Assembly (NCBI GenBank): GCA_910584475.1
Contig: CAJUBD010000006.1
Coordinates: 101,491 to 165,490, forward strand
DNA from: an uncultured Treponema sp.
GTDB taxonomy: Bacteria > Spirochaetota > Spirochaetia > Treponematales > Treponemataceae
Direction of reading: 5' to 3'
DNA: 64,000 nucleotides
Made by a program: the position numbers and the translations under genes. The notes under the pieces are model-generated. The model ran no database searches. It was not told where the DNA came from and worked only from the letters and a program-made list of their open reading frames with translations. This document shows, piece by piece, positions 8,693-17,118 of the stretch; the stretch's first letter is position 1, and each line of letters opens with the position of its first letter.

Positions 8693-9838
8693 GTGTTAGT
8701 TCGTTACGGAAAAGACAAGAACGGTCACCCTGTAAAAAAGGCGGTCGTGTATACAAAAGATGAACATCAAATTCCAATTGAAAAGATAGACTCTGACGCA
8801 ATTCGGATAATAGGACGACTCAAGGAAAGCGGTCACTGCGCGTATTTGGTCGGAGGGGCGGTGCGAGACCTTTTGGTCGGAAACGCTCCGAAAGACTTCG
8901 ACATTGTGACGGATGCCACTCCCTCAAGAATCAGGCGAATATTCCGCTCGGCGAGAATCATCGGCCGCCGATTCCGCCTCGTCCATGTCGTATTCGGGTC
9001 TAAGATTTTCGAAGTGAGCACGTTCCGCTCCACAGTCGAAGGCTCGGTAGGAAACGATTTCGGCACTATGGACGAGGACGTGATGAGGCGCGACTTTACG
9101 CTTAACGCTTTGTACTACGATCCGCTTCAAGAGCAAGTCATAGACTATGTGGGAGGCGTGCGCGACATAAGGAAAGGCGTGATTCGCCCCGTAATTCCCC
9201 TCGACAGGATATTCGTGGAAGATCCCGTGAGGATGCTTCGCGCCGTAAAGTATTCCGCCACCACGCATTGTTCTATGCCGTGGCAGCTCAGGCACAAGAT
9301 AAAAAAGAGCGCGAGCCTCCTTTCCCCGATTTCGCCGAGCCGTCTTACGGAAGAGATCCTGAAGATCGTAAACTCAGGGCATGCCTTCGACATAGTGAGC
9401 GAAGCGTTGGACACGGACATATATATGTACCTCCAGCCCGCCGCCGCCGACCTCATTATGAGCGACAGGGAATTTGAAAGGAATTACCTCGCGAACTTGA
9501 AAAGGCTCGACGCTCTAAACACAGTGGAAAGGGAAGCGAGACTTGGAAAGAAGCTTGTTTTCATAGTGAAAGATTTTATCCTTTCGCTGACAGACTGGCA
9601 AAAAGAAATCGCGGAAAACAGCGCGGCAGGGGAACTATACGAAAACACTTGGAACGAAGTGCGCCGCTTCGTGCTGCCGATGAATCCGCCGAGGGTGGAA
9701 CTTGAATACGCGATAAGAAGCGCCCTGCGCGAAATCGGCGTGAACATCCGCATTCCGAAACCGCCGCGCGCGGAAAACGGAGGCGCGTCCTCCGCCCCGA
9801 GAAGACACCATCGCAAGAGAATAGTTAATAAGGAATAG
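8693..9838 (+). CDS. pcnB: Poly(A) polymerase / tRNA nucleotidyltransferase family
   Basis: 381-residue class II nucleotidyltransferase. The N-terminal core carries LVGGAVRDLLVGNAPKDFDIVTDA with the catalytic DxD, then RIIGRRFRLVHV, and MRRDFTLNALYYD. The region around DPVRMLRAVKYSA is the second conserved block. These features place it in the PcnB group (mRNA poly(A) tailing) though CCA-adding enzymes share them. The C terminus ends in a basic tail (RRHHRKRIVNKE), shorter than in Escherichia coli PcnB. The GTG start is supported by the promoter 8 bp upstream. Confidence 0.82.
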   Translation: MLVRYGKDKNGHPVKKAVVYTKDEHQIPIEKIDSDAIRIIGRLKESGHCAYLVGGAVRDLLVGNAPKDFDIVTDATPSRIRRIFRSARIIGRRFRLVHVVFGSKIFEVSTFRSTVEGSVGNDFGTMDEDVMRRDFTLNALYYDPLQEQVIDYVGGVRDIRKGVIRPVIPLDRIFVEDPVRMLRAVKYSATTHCSMPWQLRHKIKKSASLLSPISPSRLTEEILKIVNSGHAFDIVSEALDTDIYMYLQPAAADLIMSDREFERNYLANLKRLDALNTVEREARLGKKLVFIVKDFILSLTDWQKEIAENSAAGELYENTWNEVRRFVLPMNPPRVELEYAIRSALREIGVNIRIPKPPRAENGGASSAPRRHHRKRIVNKE

Positions 9839-10125
9839 GTAATAGGGAATAGTTGCGAGTTTTTGTGCTTTTGTGAGCGAAGCGAACAAAATGCGAGCAG
9901 TGCGTGCAAACAAAAACTCGTAAGCAACCGCAGGTTGCGACTGATTAGACGCGGACAGACGCCGATATTCAGGATTGGACGCAGATAGCATATATATAAA
10001 GGGATAAACATATAGGAAAATGCTCGGAGCCGAAGTTCCTGCACGCAAAAACATCTGCACAAGCGAAGCGCGGAAGCCGTTTTTGCGTGCAGGGTTTTCG
10101 GCGGGAGAGCATTTTATTTATGGTA
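9824..10125. repeat. Intergenic region: short tandem repeat and two very large hairpins
   Basis: The gap between pcnB and the next gene starts with a short direct repeat built from AATAG and TAATAGGG units (9824-9852). Two long hairpins follow. The first pairs CGAGTTTTTGT with ACAAAAACTCG (about 9854-9920) and encloses TTTTGT/ACAAAA. A short CAACC/GGTTG stem follows. The second pairs CCTGCACGCAAAAAC with GTTTTTGCGTGCAGG (about 10038-10095), framed by AAAATGCTC/GAGCATTTT. Both loops contain AGCGAAGCG. They resemble dispersed palindromic repeats more than terminators; no gene is seen here. Confidence 0.55.
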
Positions 10126-10154
10126 TTTATCTTTTTTAGATATCTAGGTACATT

Positions 10155-11036
10155 CTACTTCTTTTGCATCGTAATCTTGTCGATGACGATGCTCACTTCC
10201 TCGATGAGGATGCCCGTGTACTTTTCGATGTTCTCGATTATATATTGCTGAAGCCTGTACACCTCGCCGGTGAGCTGCCTTCCAAAGGGAACGTCCACCG
10301 TAATCACGATGCGGTAGCCCCTCGAATTAGTTTTGATCGTAATCTTCCGCACTCGAATGTTCTCGTCAAACTCATGGACGCAATGCATAGTCATCTGAGT
10401 GAGAGCCGCCTCGGAAATGGACACGCGCCCTTTCTTCGAGAACTCCGGCGTCACCACGGATTTTTCGAAAACTTCCTTCTTGCCGCCATTGCGGAAAATC
10501 TTTGAGAGCGGGCCTCCCTTGCTGAAGAAAACCTTCACCGAATCGTTGAAAATCTGCGAGTAGTTGCGCTTTATCTCAATCGCGGGAACGGGGATGACAT
10601 GCTTTCCCTCGATTTGCCGCGACCGAATCGCCTTGTCGATTTCCTCGCGCGTGGCGATGTCCTCGATTTTTATCACGGTAGACGGAGCGGGCAGGGACAG
10701 TCGCGCGGCGATTTTGGACACCATCTTCTCCGAAGTGCCGATGAGGAGAATCTTCTTGAACTTCATGTCGCGGATTTTCCCCGCAATCTCGTCGCGATGC
10801 TCCTTGTCGTCGAACACGGCGACGCGGACCGCGCCCATATATGTCTTTTCCGTCTTCGCGGAGCGGCCGCCCAAAATCTTGTCGTCCTGAATCAAAAGCC
10901 CGTCGTCTATTATCGCCTCGATTCCGTATTTCTGCGCGAGAAGCTTCGCCTTGAAGCTTTTTCCCGTGCCGCTTTCTCCCACTAGCGCGTAGACAGAGAT
11001 TGTCTTGAATTTATTGAATAGGTCAGTGAATGGCAT
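10155..11036 (-). CDS. P-loop ATPase fused to an Asp23/Gls24-like domain
   Basis: 293 residues. The N-terminal half has a Walker A (GESGTGKS) and a kinase-like core (AVFDDKEHRDEI, ILLIGTSEKMV). The C-terminal ~100 residues resemble Asp23/Gls24: VSISEAALTQMTMHCV, then alternating basic strands, then YRLQQYIIENIEKYTGILIEEVSIVID. Asp23-like domains are envelope-stress proteins in Gram-positives; fusion to a P-loop NTPase is unusual. I chose ATG 11036 (MPFTDLF) because AAGGA precedes it and a TTGCAT-17-TAGAAT promoter lies upstream. Substrate and function are unknown; it may be a conserved treponeme protein. Confidence 0.6.
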   Translation of the reverse strand: MPFTDLFNKFKTISVYALVGESGTGKSFKAKLLAQKYGIEAIIDDGLLIQDDKILGGRSAKTEKTYMGAVRVAVFDDKEHRDEIAGKIRDMKFKKILLIGTSEKMVSKIAARLSLPAPSTVIKIEDIATREEIDKAIRSRQIEGKHVIPVPAIEIKRNYSQIFNDSVKVFFSKGGPLSKIFRNGGKKEVFEKSVVTPEFSKKGRVSISEAALTQMTMHCVHEFDENIRVRKITIKTNSRGYRIVITVDVPFGRQLTGEVYRLQQYIIENIEKYTGILIEEVSIVIDKITMQKK

Positions 11037-11050
11037 AATGTCCTTGAAAC

Positions 11051-11079
11051 ATTCTACCACATCCCCCGCGTAAATGCAA
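11051..11079 (-). promoter_or_regulatory. Promoter of the P-loop/Asp23-like gene
   Basis: On the minus strand TTGCAT (11079-11074) and TAGAAT (11056-11051) are 17 bp apart. Fourteen bases, including an AAGGA ribosome site, separate the -10 from the ATG at 11036. Confidence 0.6.
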
Positions 11080-11118
11080 GCGAAAATTAGAATTCTCTTT
11101 CAATTAAAAAATATATCC

Positions 11119-11147
11119 TTGACAAAAGCGCGAAACCGTGCGACAAT
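11119..11147 (+). promoter_or_regulatory. Promoter upstream of the first 42-bp array
   Basis: TTGACA (11119-11124), 17 bp, GACAAT (11142-11147). Transcription would begin near 11153 and run through the repeat array towards the DUF6261 gene. An ATG four bases after the -10 opens only a seven-codon ORF, so the transcript start region is probably non-coding or a tiny leader ORF. Confidence 0.55.
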
Positions 11148-11216
11148 TCAAATGGCATCGCGGTTCAAGATGTAATTTGCATGTCTTTATAAAGATTCAG
11201 GCGAGTTGCGGAGTCC

Positions 11217-11594
11217 GTCGATTTTACCGGTCCGCTCCGTCTTATGCAATCCGCGAGAGTTTATGCGGGCAATCATCGATGTGCGAAGAAATCCGCGCTC
11301 GGGACGGAGGCTGCCGTCGGCTGAAAATGAGTTTCAACGACGGTTGATTCGGGCAATCCGCGTTGAATGGCACTTTCAACGCTCGTTTGCTCAAACAATC
11401 CGCGCGGAACAGGACGAAAAATCGGCGTTGACGCGTGAAGTCAGCGTCGAATGGGAAAATCCACGCGCGTTGATGAAAGCAGTCCGCGCGGAACAGGACA
11501 AAAAATCGGCGTTGATGAAAGCAGTCCGCGATGTTTGGAGCAATCAACGCCCGTTGATGTGGTGAATCCTCATGGATGGATACCGTCAACGATT
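11217..11594 (+). repeat. Degenerate 42-bp tandem array A, upstream of DUF6261 gene 1
   Basis: About nine units with a strict 42-bp period. GTT (or a variant) starts units at 11217, 11259, 11301 (GGG), 11343, 11385, 11427, 11469, 11511 and 11553. AATCCGCG or a close variant recurs 12 bases in (11271, 11355, 11397). The second half of each unit ends in a related ATCNNCGC block, so a unit looks like two 21-bp halves, each a variable ~11-nt stretch plus a semi-conserved box. The units at 11385 and 11469 share a long identical part. Both strands happen to be open in one frame, giving 14-residue repeats, but no credible start or ribosome site supports a protein. Confidence 0.75.
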
Positions 11595-11644
11595 TGGAAT
11601 TGTATTTTCAAACATAAAATATTTCAATAAATCCAGGAGATTTT

Positions 11645-12355
11645 ATGGCAAAAACGGCGAAAATCGGGCTGAAGAACCTGAGAAATGACGAGAGCTACTC
11701 GTTTCACAAGGCGGTTTCGGAGCTGGCATCTCAAATCAAGTACGACGGCGCGAAGCCCTTTTCCGAAGCCTACGGCGAGGCATTTTCCGCGCTCCGCGAG
11801 GCCATAGACCAGGAGGCCGGCCAAAGCGCGGCGGCAAGGGCGCAGGAAGCGGACGGAGCGCGCGACGTGGCGTGGCAGGGAGCGAACGCATATATCAAGG
11901 CTATGGGAATGTATCACCCAGTGGTCGAGACGCGTCGCGCGGCTGAAAAGATTATGAGCCTTTTTGAAAAATACGGGAATCCTACGAAACTTTCTCTCGC
12001 GGAGGAAACAAGCGTTCTTGAGAATCTTGTGGAAAGCATAGAAAGGCAGGCCGCGGACGAGGTGGAGACTTGCATTTTCGGAGTTTGGGTCTCGAACATC
12101 AAGGAAAGGCAGGCGGAATTCGCCAGGGCCTCGAAAATCAGCGTGGAAGAGAAGGCGGATCGCATCGTGGGCAAGGTAAAGAACGCGCGGACTTCGTGTG
12201 ACGATGCGTTCGCCTCTGTCTGCTCGTATGCGAACGCTATGTCCAAGATTGCCGGGAGCGAGGGCTTCGACGATTTCATCGGCCGCGTGAACGTCATCAT
12301 TGAAAGGCAGCGTCAGACTACGCGCGCGAGGATGAAGAGCGCGACCGGGGCGTAA
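11645..12355 (+). CDS. DUF6261-family protein, copy 1
   Basis: 236 residues, all-helical by composition, starting at an ATG with CCAGGAG upstream. It matches the DUF6261 pattern: LRNDESYSFHK near the N terminus, a central YGNPTKLSLAEETS, then NLVESIERQ and a C-terminal VNVIIERQ. It is clearly paralogous to the protein at 26223-26948 (shared LRNDESYSFHK, AIDQ-AGQ, YGNPT-L, EETSV-NL-ES). Both genes directly follow a degenerate 42-bp repeat array on the same strand. No enzymatic motif is visible. Its role is unknown; the array linkage is the only functional hint. Confidence 0.7.
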   Translation: MAKTAKIGLKNLRNDESYSFHKAVSELASQIKYDGAKPFSEAYGEAFSALREAIDQEAGQSAAARAQEADGARDVAWQGANAYIKAMGMYHPVVETRRAAEKIMSLFEKYGNPTKLSLAEETSVLENLVESIERQAADEVETCIFGVWVSNIKERQAEFARASKISVEEKADRIVGKVKNARTSCDDAFASVCSYANAMSKIAGSEGFDDFIGRVNVIIERQRQTTRARMKSATGA

Positions 12356-12395
12356 GAAGTGCTTTCCAAAGGCGCATACTGCAAAGCATAGACAA

Positions 12396-14837
12396 ATGGA
12401 AATGACATCACGAATATCCATGCCCGTCGTAATCGCGATGCGGCGGGAAATAGAGCGCGCGGGCGGAAACGAAGTCTTTTTTGTCGCTAAGACAAACGAG
12501 AATGGAGTCGTCACGTCGGCAAAGGCTCTGTCGCGCGGAGACGAGCACAGCGTTCCCATAAATTTTGGGGAAAGCAGGGAGCCTTGCGTCCTCATTCACA
12601 ATCACCCTGGCGGGAACCTCACTCCTTCCGAGGCAGACATGGCCGCCGCTTCGCGCGCGAACGAAAATTCGCAGGGCTTTTATATCGTAAACAATTCCGT
12701 CACCGAAATTTACGTGGTGATGGAACCCGTGCTCGCGAAAAGGCTCGAGCCGCTCGACGCGGAATTTGCCGCTTCGTGCATAAGCGAGGGCGGCTCGCTT
12801 TCCGTGATGTCTGAAAACTTCGAGGAGCGTCCCGTACAGGTGAGACTCTTGAAATCCATCGCGAATGCTTTCAACAAGGGGCAGGTGGGCGCGTTCGAGG
12901 CCGGGACCGGCGTGGGAAAAAGCTACGCGTACCTCATTCCCGCAATATTGTGGGCGGCGCAAAACAAAGAGCGCGTCGTCATTTCCACGGGCACGATAAA
13001 CCTTCAGCAGCAGTTGAGCGAAAAGGACATTCCCGCCGCGCAGAAAATTCTCGGAAAGGAAGTGAAGGCGATTCTCGTAAAGGGGCGCAACAACTACGTC
13101 TGCCTGAGAAGGCTTGAGGAATTGGGCAAGGAGCGCGACTTGTTCACCAATGAATCCGAGGCGCTTGAAAAGATTCGCGAATGGGCGAAGACTTCACCGA
13201 GCGGAAGCCGAAGCGACCTCTCGTTCTTTCCTCCCGAAAATGTTTGGTCGCGCGTCGCGTCGGAGAGCGACGCCTGCATGGGGCTTCATTGTCCTTTCCG
13301 CGACAAATGCTTCGTGATGTCGCTTAGGCGCGAGGCGAGCGACGCGCAGATCCTCGTGGTGAACCATCACTTGCTTTTCGCCGACATCGAGTCGCGCATG
13401 AACGGAGTGGGATACGACGACAGCGCGGTGCTTCCTCCTTATCGTCGAATTGTTTTCGACGAGGCGCACGGAATAGAGAACGCCGCCACCAGTTTTTTCA
13501 GCGAGCAAATCACCCGAATGAAAATAATCAAGCAGATGAATCTATTGTACCGCAAGAGACGTTCGAGTTACGCCGGCTATATCTTCACGCTCGTCGCGCT
13601 TTCCACGCAGGAAGACACTTCGGACGACGTGGCGGAGGCGATGGAGCAGATAAAATCCGACATCGCGGGCCTTGAGACGGCGGCGTTGGACATAATGCAA
13701 AACGAATCGACGCTCCGGCTTTACGAAAAGACGCGCGCCTCGTTCTCGCCTGTGATTTCCCTTTTGGGAACGCTGGCGAAAGATTTGGAGAGGCTCGTCT
13801 CCGCCGTGCGGAAGATCATGGACGGTCTTTCGGAAGAGGACAAGGCGGAAAACGCGTATTGGGAAACGAAGTCTATTTTGCGGCACTTGGAGAGCGGCGC
13901 GATTCTTTGCAAGGATTTTGCGTTTTGGGACGAAAAGCGCGACATGGTTTTCTGGATTCAAAAGCAGCGTCTGCCAGAGGGCTTTGCGTCCGACGGCAAC
14001 GCGACTTATGTAGTGTTCTCGCGCACTCCTCTTTATATCGCGCCGCTTATGAATGCCGGCGTTTTCGAGCCGATGGAAAGCGTCGTGTGCACTTCCGCCA
14101 CGCTCAAGATAAGCGCGGACTTCGGGTTTTGGATGCGGCGCACGGGCGTTTCCTTGGTTTCGCAGGAAAGGGTAGCCGCCGAAAGCTTCGACTCGCCGTT
14201 CCCTTATGAAAAGAACGTGCTGCTCGCTATTGTGCGCGACATTCCTTTTCCGAACAGCATAGATTTTCAAATGCACATAGAGCGCGCGCTTTTGAAACTG
14301 ATTCGCGCGAGCGGCGGGAGCACGTTGGTTTTGTTCACGTCTTACGATTCTCTGAAGAACGCCTACGCGCAATTGCAGGGGAGCCTTTCTGAACTCGGGA
14401 TAAACGTCTTGCGCCAGGGCGACGACGACCGCTTCAGGCTTTTGGACAGATTCAAAGGCGACAAGACGAGCGTGCTTTTCGCCACGGACTCGTTCTGGCA
14501 GGGAATTGACGTTCCCGGGGATTCTTTGCGGCAAGTCGTCATCGTGAAACTGCCTTTTTCCGTTCCCTCCGACCCTGTTTTCGCGGCGAGGGCGCAGGAA
14601 ATCGACGAGCGCGGAGGCTCTTCCTTTATGGAACTTTCCGTTCCCGAGGCGGTGATTAAGTTCCGCCAGGGATTCGGACGCCTTGTCCGCCGCGGCGACG
14701 ACAGCGGAACTGTCGTGGTGCTCGACCGCCGAATCATGGAAAAGCCATACGGCAGGATATTCATGCAAAGCCTTCCGAAGACGCGCGTGATGTACGACAG
14801 CGTGGATGACATCGCGAATTGTGTCATGAGGCTATAG
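12396..14837 (+). CDS. JAB/RadC-like domain fused to a DinG-type [4Fe-4S] helicase
   Basis: 813 residues in two parts. Residues ~10-110 are a JAMM/RadC-like domain with the full zinc motif: H68-x-H70-P, then PS78EAD81. The rest is an XPD/DinG superfamily 2 helicase: Walker A AGTGVGKS near residue 170, four cysteines for the Fe-S cluster (YVCLRR, ACMGLHCPFRDKC), DEAH box at VFDEAHGIEN near 354, then FWQGIDVPGD and QGFGRLVRRGDD. DinG resolves R-loops and other structures ahead of replication. The link to a putative metallo-hydrolase suggests an isopeptidase- or nuclease-assisted repair role; RadC-type activity itself is unproven. No strong ribosome site; ATG 12402 is an alternative start. Confidence 0.82.
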   Translation: MEMTSRISMPVVIAMRREIERAGGNEVFFVAKTNENGVVTSAKALSRGDEHSVPINFGESREPCVLIHNHPGGNLTPSEADMAAASRANENSQGFYIVNNSVTEIYVVMEPVLAKRLEPLDAEFAASCISEGGSLSVMSENFEERPVQVRLLKSIANAFNKGQVGAFEAGTGVGKSYAYLIPAILWAAQNKERVVISTGTINLQQQLSEKDIPAAQKILGKEVKAILVKGRNNYVCLRRLEELGKERDLFTNESEALEKIREWAKTSPSGSRSDLSFFPPENVWSRVASESDACMGLHCPFRDKCFVMSLRREASDAQILVVNHHLLFADIESRMNGVGYDDSAVLPPYRRIVFDEAHGIENAATSFFSEQITRMKIIKQMNLLYRKRRSSYAGYIFTLVALSTQEDTSDDVAEAMEQIKSDIAGLETAALDIMQNESTLRLYEKTRASFSPVISLLGTLAKDLERLVSAVRKIMDGLSEEDKAENAYWETKSILRHLESGAILCKDFAFWDEKRDMVFWIQKQRLPEGFASDGNATYVVFSRTPLYIAPLMNAGVFEPMESVVCTSATLKISADFGFWMRRTGVSLVSQERVAAESFDSPFPYEKNVLLAIVRDIPFPNSIDFQMHIERALLKLIRASGGSTLVLFTSYDSLKNAYAQLQGSLSELGINVLRQGDDDRFRLLDRFKGDKTSVLFATDSFWQGIDVPGDSLRQVVIVKLPFSVPSDPVFAARAQEIDERGGSSFMELSVPEAVIKFRQGFGRLVRRGDDSGTVVVLDRRIMEKPYGRIFMQSLPKTRVMYDSVDDIANCVMRL

Positions 14838-14860
14838 TTATTTTTGGAAAACACGCGCTA

Positions 14861-14889
14861 TTGACTTTTAGGGAAAACCGTGATACAAT
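14861..14889 (+). promoter_or_regulatory. Promoter of plsC, leaderless
   Basis: TTGACT (14861-14866), 17 bp, TACAAT (14884-14889), six bases (GTCAGA), then the ATG at 14896. No ribosome site is present, so the mRNA should begin at the start codon. Confidence 0.75.
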
Positions 14890-14895
14890 GTCAGA

Positions 14896-15654
14896 ATGTT
14901 TTTCACCACCTTGAGCAATTTCATTGTCTTTCTTGTGCTTGTAGGTATCATCGCGCTTCCGGCTTTCTTTTTGGATTTTTTCTATCCTTTTTCGCACAAG
15001 ATTTGCGTGAAGATTTCTGACTACATTGTGAGGATGTGCGCGCCTCTTATCTTTTCCATCCTCAAGACATATACGCAGTTTCGCCTTACTCTCTTTTCGG
15101 ACAAAAAGCAGGAGCTTCCGGAGCAGTTCATTTTGATTTCGAACCATCAGAGTTTGCTTGACATACCAGTGTATATGGTTTTCCTGAAAGGGCGGGACGT
15201 GCGCTTCGTGGCAAAGGATTCGCTGAGCCATCACATTCCGCTCGTCTCTCCGATGCTGAAGTCTCATGGGCATTGCTTTATCCCTCGAATTGGGGGCGCG
15301 TCCGTGGGAATGAAGAGAATCGACGCGTTTTCACGGCGTTGCCTCGAAAACAAATGGAATCCTGTAATCTTTCCCGAGGGAACCCGAAGCCGAGATGGAA
15401 GCGTAGGAAAATTCTACAGCGCGGGTTTCCGAATAATTGCCGATTCGACGAAGCTGCCCATAGTAGCCTGTGTCGTTGACGAGGGGTACAAGATAAACGA
15501 CATCCGCCATGTCGTCGAGAACATGCGAAACGTCAACTACCATGTGAAGATCCTAAAGGTTTATCCGCCCGCGCTTACAAAAGAAGATCAAGTCGCAATA
15601 TTGGAAGATTCCCATAATTTGATGGAAAAGCAATTGGAAGAGTGGAGAAAATAG
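14896..15654 (+). CDS. plsC: 1-acyl-sn-glycerol-3-phosphate acyltransferase
   Basis: 252 residues. PlsC acylates lysophosphatidate to phosphatidate in phospholipid synthesis at the inner membrane. A hydrophobic N terminus (FIVFLVLVGIIALPAFFLDFF) is a likely membrane anchor. The catalytic box is SNHQSLLDIP (H-x4-D, near residue 83) and the glycerophosphate-binding motif is FPEGTRSRDG (near residue 158). PRIGGASVG in between fits the third block. The upstream promoter predicts a leaderless transcript. The short zinc-ribbon gene downstream is convergent. Confidence 0.88.
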   Translation: MFFTTLSNFIVFLVLVGIIALPAFFLDFFYPFSHKICVKISDYIVRMCAPLIFSILKTYTQFRLTLFSDKKQELPEQFILISNHQSLLDIPVYMVFLKGRDVRFVAKDSLSHHIPLVSPMLKSHGHCFIPRIGGASVGMKRIDAFSRRCLENKWNPVIFPEGTRSRDGSVGKFYSAGFRIIADSTKLPIVACVVDEGYKINDIRHVVENMRNVNYHVKILKVYPPALTKEDQVAILEDSHNLMEKQLEEWRK

Positions 15655-15718
15655 AATGGAGTCTATATGCGGCGAAAGGTCTGCAAACGGAGCGTCCGTC
15701 GACCTTTCGCCGCGCAGA

Positions 15719-15892
15719 TTATTTGAAGTCTTTCGGTCTGCGTTCGGTGCGCTTGCACTTGCTGCATTCCGCGACGTTCTTGAGACGACCTGCCTGCAAA
15801 ATTGTCTTCATTGCGATTTCGCCGCCACAATCGGGACAGATGAATTTCTGCGTGGCAACAGTGGTGCGCGAGTTTTTACTTGCTCCGGCCAT
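15719..15892 (-). CDS. Small zinc-ribbon protein
   Basis: 57 residues, MAGASKNSRTTVATQKF followed by CPDCGGEI and, 27 residues later, CSKCKRTERRP. The two CxxC pairs make a typical zinc ribbon, with a basic C-terminal tail. GGAACA precedes the ATG at 15892 only weakly. It lies between convergent plsC and the rluA-type gene. It does not match ribosomal protein L33 or L32 in spacing. It may bind RNA or a transcription complex; the function is unknown. Confidence 0.65.
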   Translation of the reverse strand: MAGASKNSRTTVATQKFICPDCGGEIAMKTILQAGRLKNVAECSKCKRTERRPKDFK

Positions 15893-15932
15893 TTTGTTCC
15901 TCCAAAATCAATTCAATTTTGATTGCAATATT

Positions 15933-16880
15933 CTATAAGAAAGGCGCGAAAATGTCAAGTGCGTTTTCAAAATATGTTTTAAGAAACGCACAAAAATTTT
16001 CGGGAAGCGCACCTTGCAAAAAATTCGGCAAAGACAAGTCGTTCGCCGGAAATTCCATTTTGTATGCATGCAAAAAGTATTGTCCGCGGACAGGCGCAGG
16101 GCGTTTTTGTCCGCCGTATTTTTCGTCGCCAAAAAGCGGATGTCCATGCGATGCGCCGTGGATTCTGATTTGATGCTTTCTTCCGGTGAGAATTTTGTAT
16201 TCGACAAGTGTCAAGTCAAGTCCGCCGAAATTGCCGTGCGCGAGCGGACGCGCGACAGTCTGCGCGCTTTTTCCTTCTATTTCGTCGCGCCAAATTTCTT
16301 CTTGCGAAATTCTTCCTTCTGCGATCCCAAAATAAGATTTTTTTATTTCATGACTTTTTATTTTTTCAGAAAACCATTTCGCGCCTAAAAGCGACGCTGA
16401 AAAAGCGACAAGCCCTGAAGTGTTTTTGTCGAGACGGTGAAGCGGACCTGATCGAAATGAAATTGAAGTCGCATTTTTTGTAAACGATTTCGAAAAAAAT
16501 TCTGCGAGAGAATTTTCTCCGTGAACGCTGATGCCGCAAGGCTTGTTCAAGAATACTATATGTTCATTTTGAAAGACAGTTATCTTTTCGATTGAAATTT
16601 TTTGATTTGAAACGGAATCTTGCGAAGCGGCAGGAAAAGGAATTTCGCAAGGCTTTGTTTCTTGGCTTTCGTTTTCGAACAAAAATGCCGCGACGGAAAG
16701 CTCGTCGCCTTTTTGCGTGAGGCGGTTCGGCGGAATTTTTTGCGAATTGAGCTTCACAAGGCCTTTTCGGAGCGCGGAATAAATTTGCCCCTGCGCTTTA
16801 TGTGGCAAAAGCCGCCTTAAGACGCGGTCAACCCTTCGCTGGGAATCGTCCTCTTGAAGATAAAATTTTTTCCAGTCCAA
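15933..16880 (-). CDS. RluA-family pseudouridine synthase (TTG start)
   Basis: 315 residues from the proposed start. Converts uridine to pseudouridine in rRNA or tRNA. An S4-type RNA-binding domain comes first (RRVDRVLRRLLPHKAQG, LVKLNSQKIPPNRLTQKGDEL), followed by the catalytic HRLDKNTSGLVAFS (Asp) and the C-terminal block GRKHQIRIHGASHGHPLFGDEKYGG. No ATG lies before the S4 domain. I chose TTG 16880 (GCGAGG 6 nt upstream); an alternative TTG at 16973 would put about 30 residues encoded largely by the inserted element E3 on the N terminus. The target nucleotide (RluC, RluD or other) is not decided. Confidence 0.8.
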   Translation of the reverse strand: MDWKKFYLQEDDSQRRVDRVLRRLLPHKAQGQIYSALRKGLVKLNSQKIPPNRLTQKGDELSVAAFLFENESQETKPCEIPFPAASQDSVSNQKISIEKITVFQNEHIVFLNKPCGISVHGENSLAEFFSKSFTKNATSISFRSGPLHRLDKNTSGLVAFSASLLGAKWFSEKIKSHEIKKSYFGIAEGRISQEEIWRDEIEGKSAQTVARPLAHGNFGGLDLTLVEYKILTGRKHQIRIHGASHGHPLFGDEKYGGQKRPAPVRGQYFLHAYKMEFPANDLSLPNFLQGALPENFCAFLKTYFENALDIFAPFL

Positions 16881-16904
16881 AAAAGCCTCGCATAATTTAG
16901 AGAG

Positions 16905-17055
16905 TTTAAAATTGTCGCTGAAATCGCGCGACAATTTTAATTTCGAGTTTTTTTCAAAAACTCGCTTATTCAATGCGATTTTTCACCTCGTTGCAAAATC
17001 GCGTTTTCAACAGTTCTCGAATTTGACAATTCGCTCACTGTTGAAAATTAAGGAG
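16905..17055 (+). repeat. Four-hairpin mobile repeat, copy E3
   Basis: About 151 bp between two divergent genes. Hairpins in order: TAAAATTGTCGC/GCGACAATTTTA with loop TGAAATCGC; CGAGTTTTT/AAAAACTCG; GCGATTTT/AAAATCGC with loop TCACCTCGTTGC; and a nested one with outer TTTTCAACAGT/ACTGTTGAAAA and inner GAATT/AATTC. The order is that of E1 and E2, and the first loop is E1-like. The element is flanked by GAG (16902-16904 and 17053-17055), a weak duplication. Confidence 0.7.
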
Positions 17056-17118
17056 TTTTTTAATTTTAGTGGAAAAAAAAACTTCTTGCTACTAGACAAA
17101 ACTTTCATAGTGAGTAAA

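Noticed and set aside
11206..11565. A possible protein of 14-residue repeats encoded by array A
   Set aside because: No credible start codon with a ribosome site; both strands are open at once; array B with the same layout breaks any frame with a 43-base step.
11645..12595. A minus-strand ORF opposite DUF6261 gene 1 and the following start
   Set aside because: It is a shadow of two well-supported plus-strand genes.
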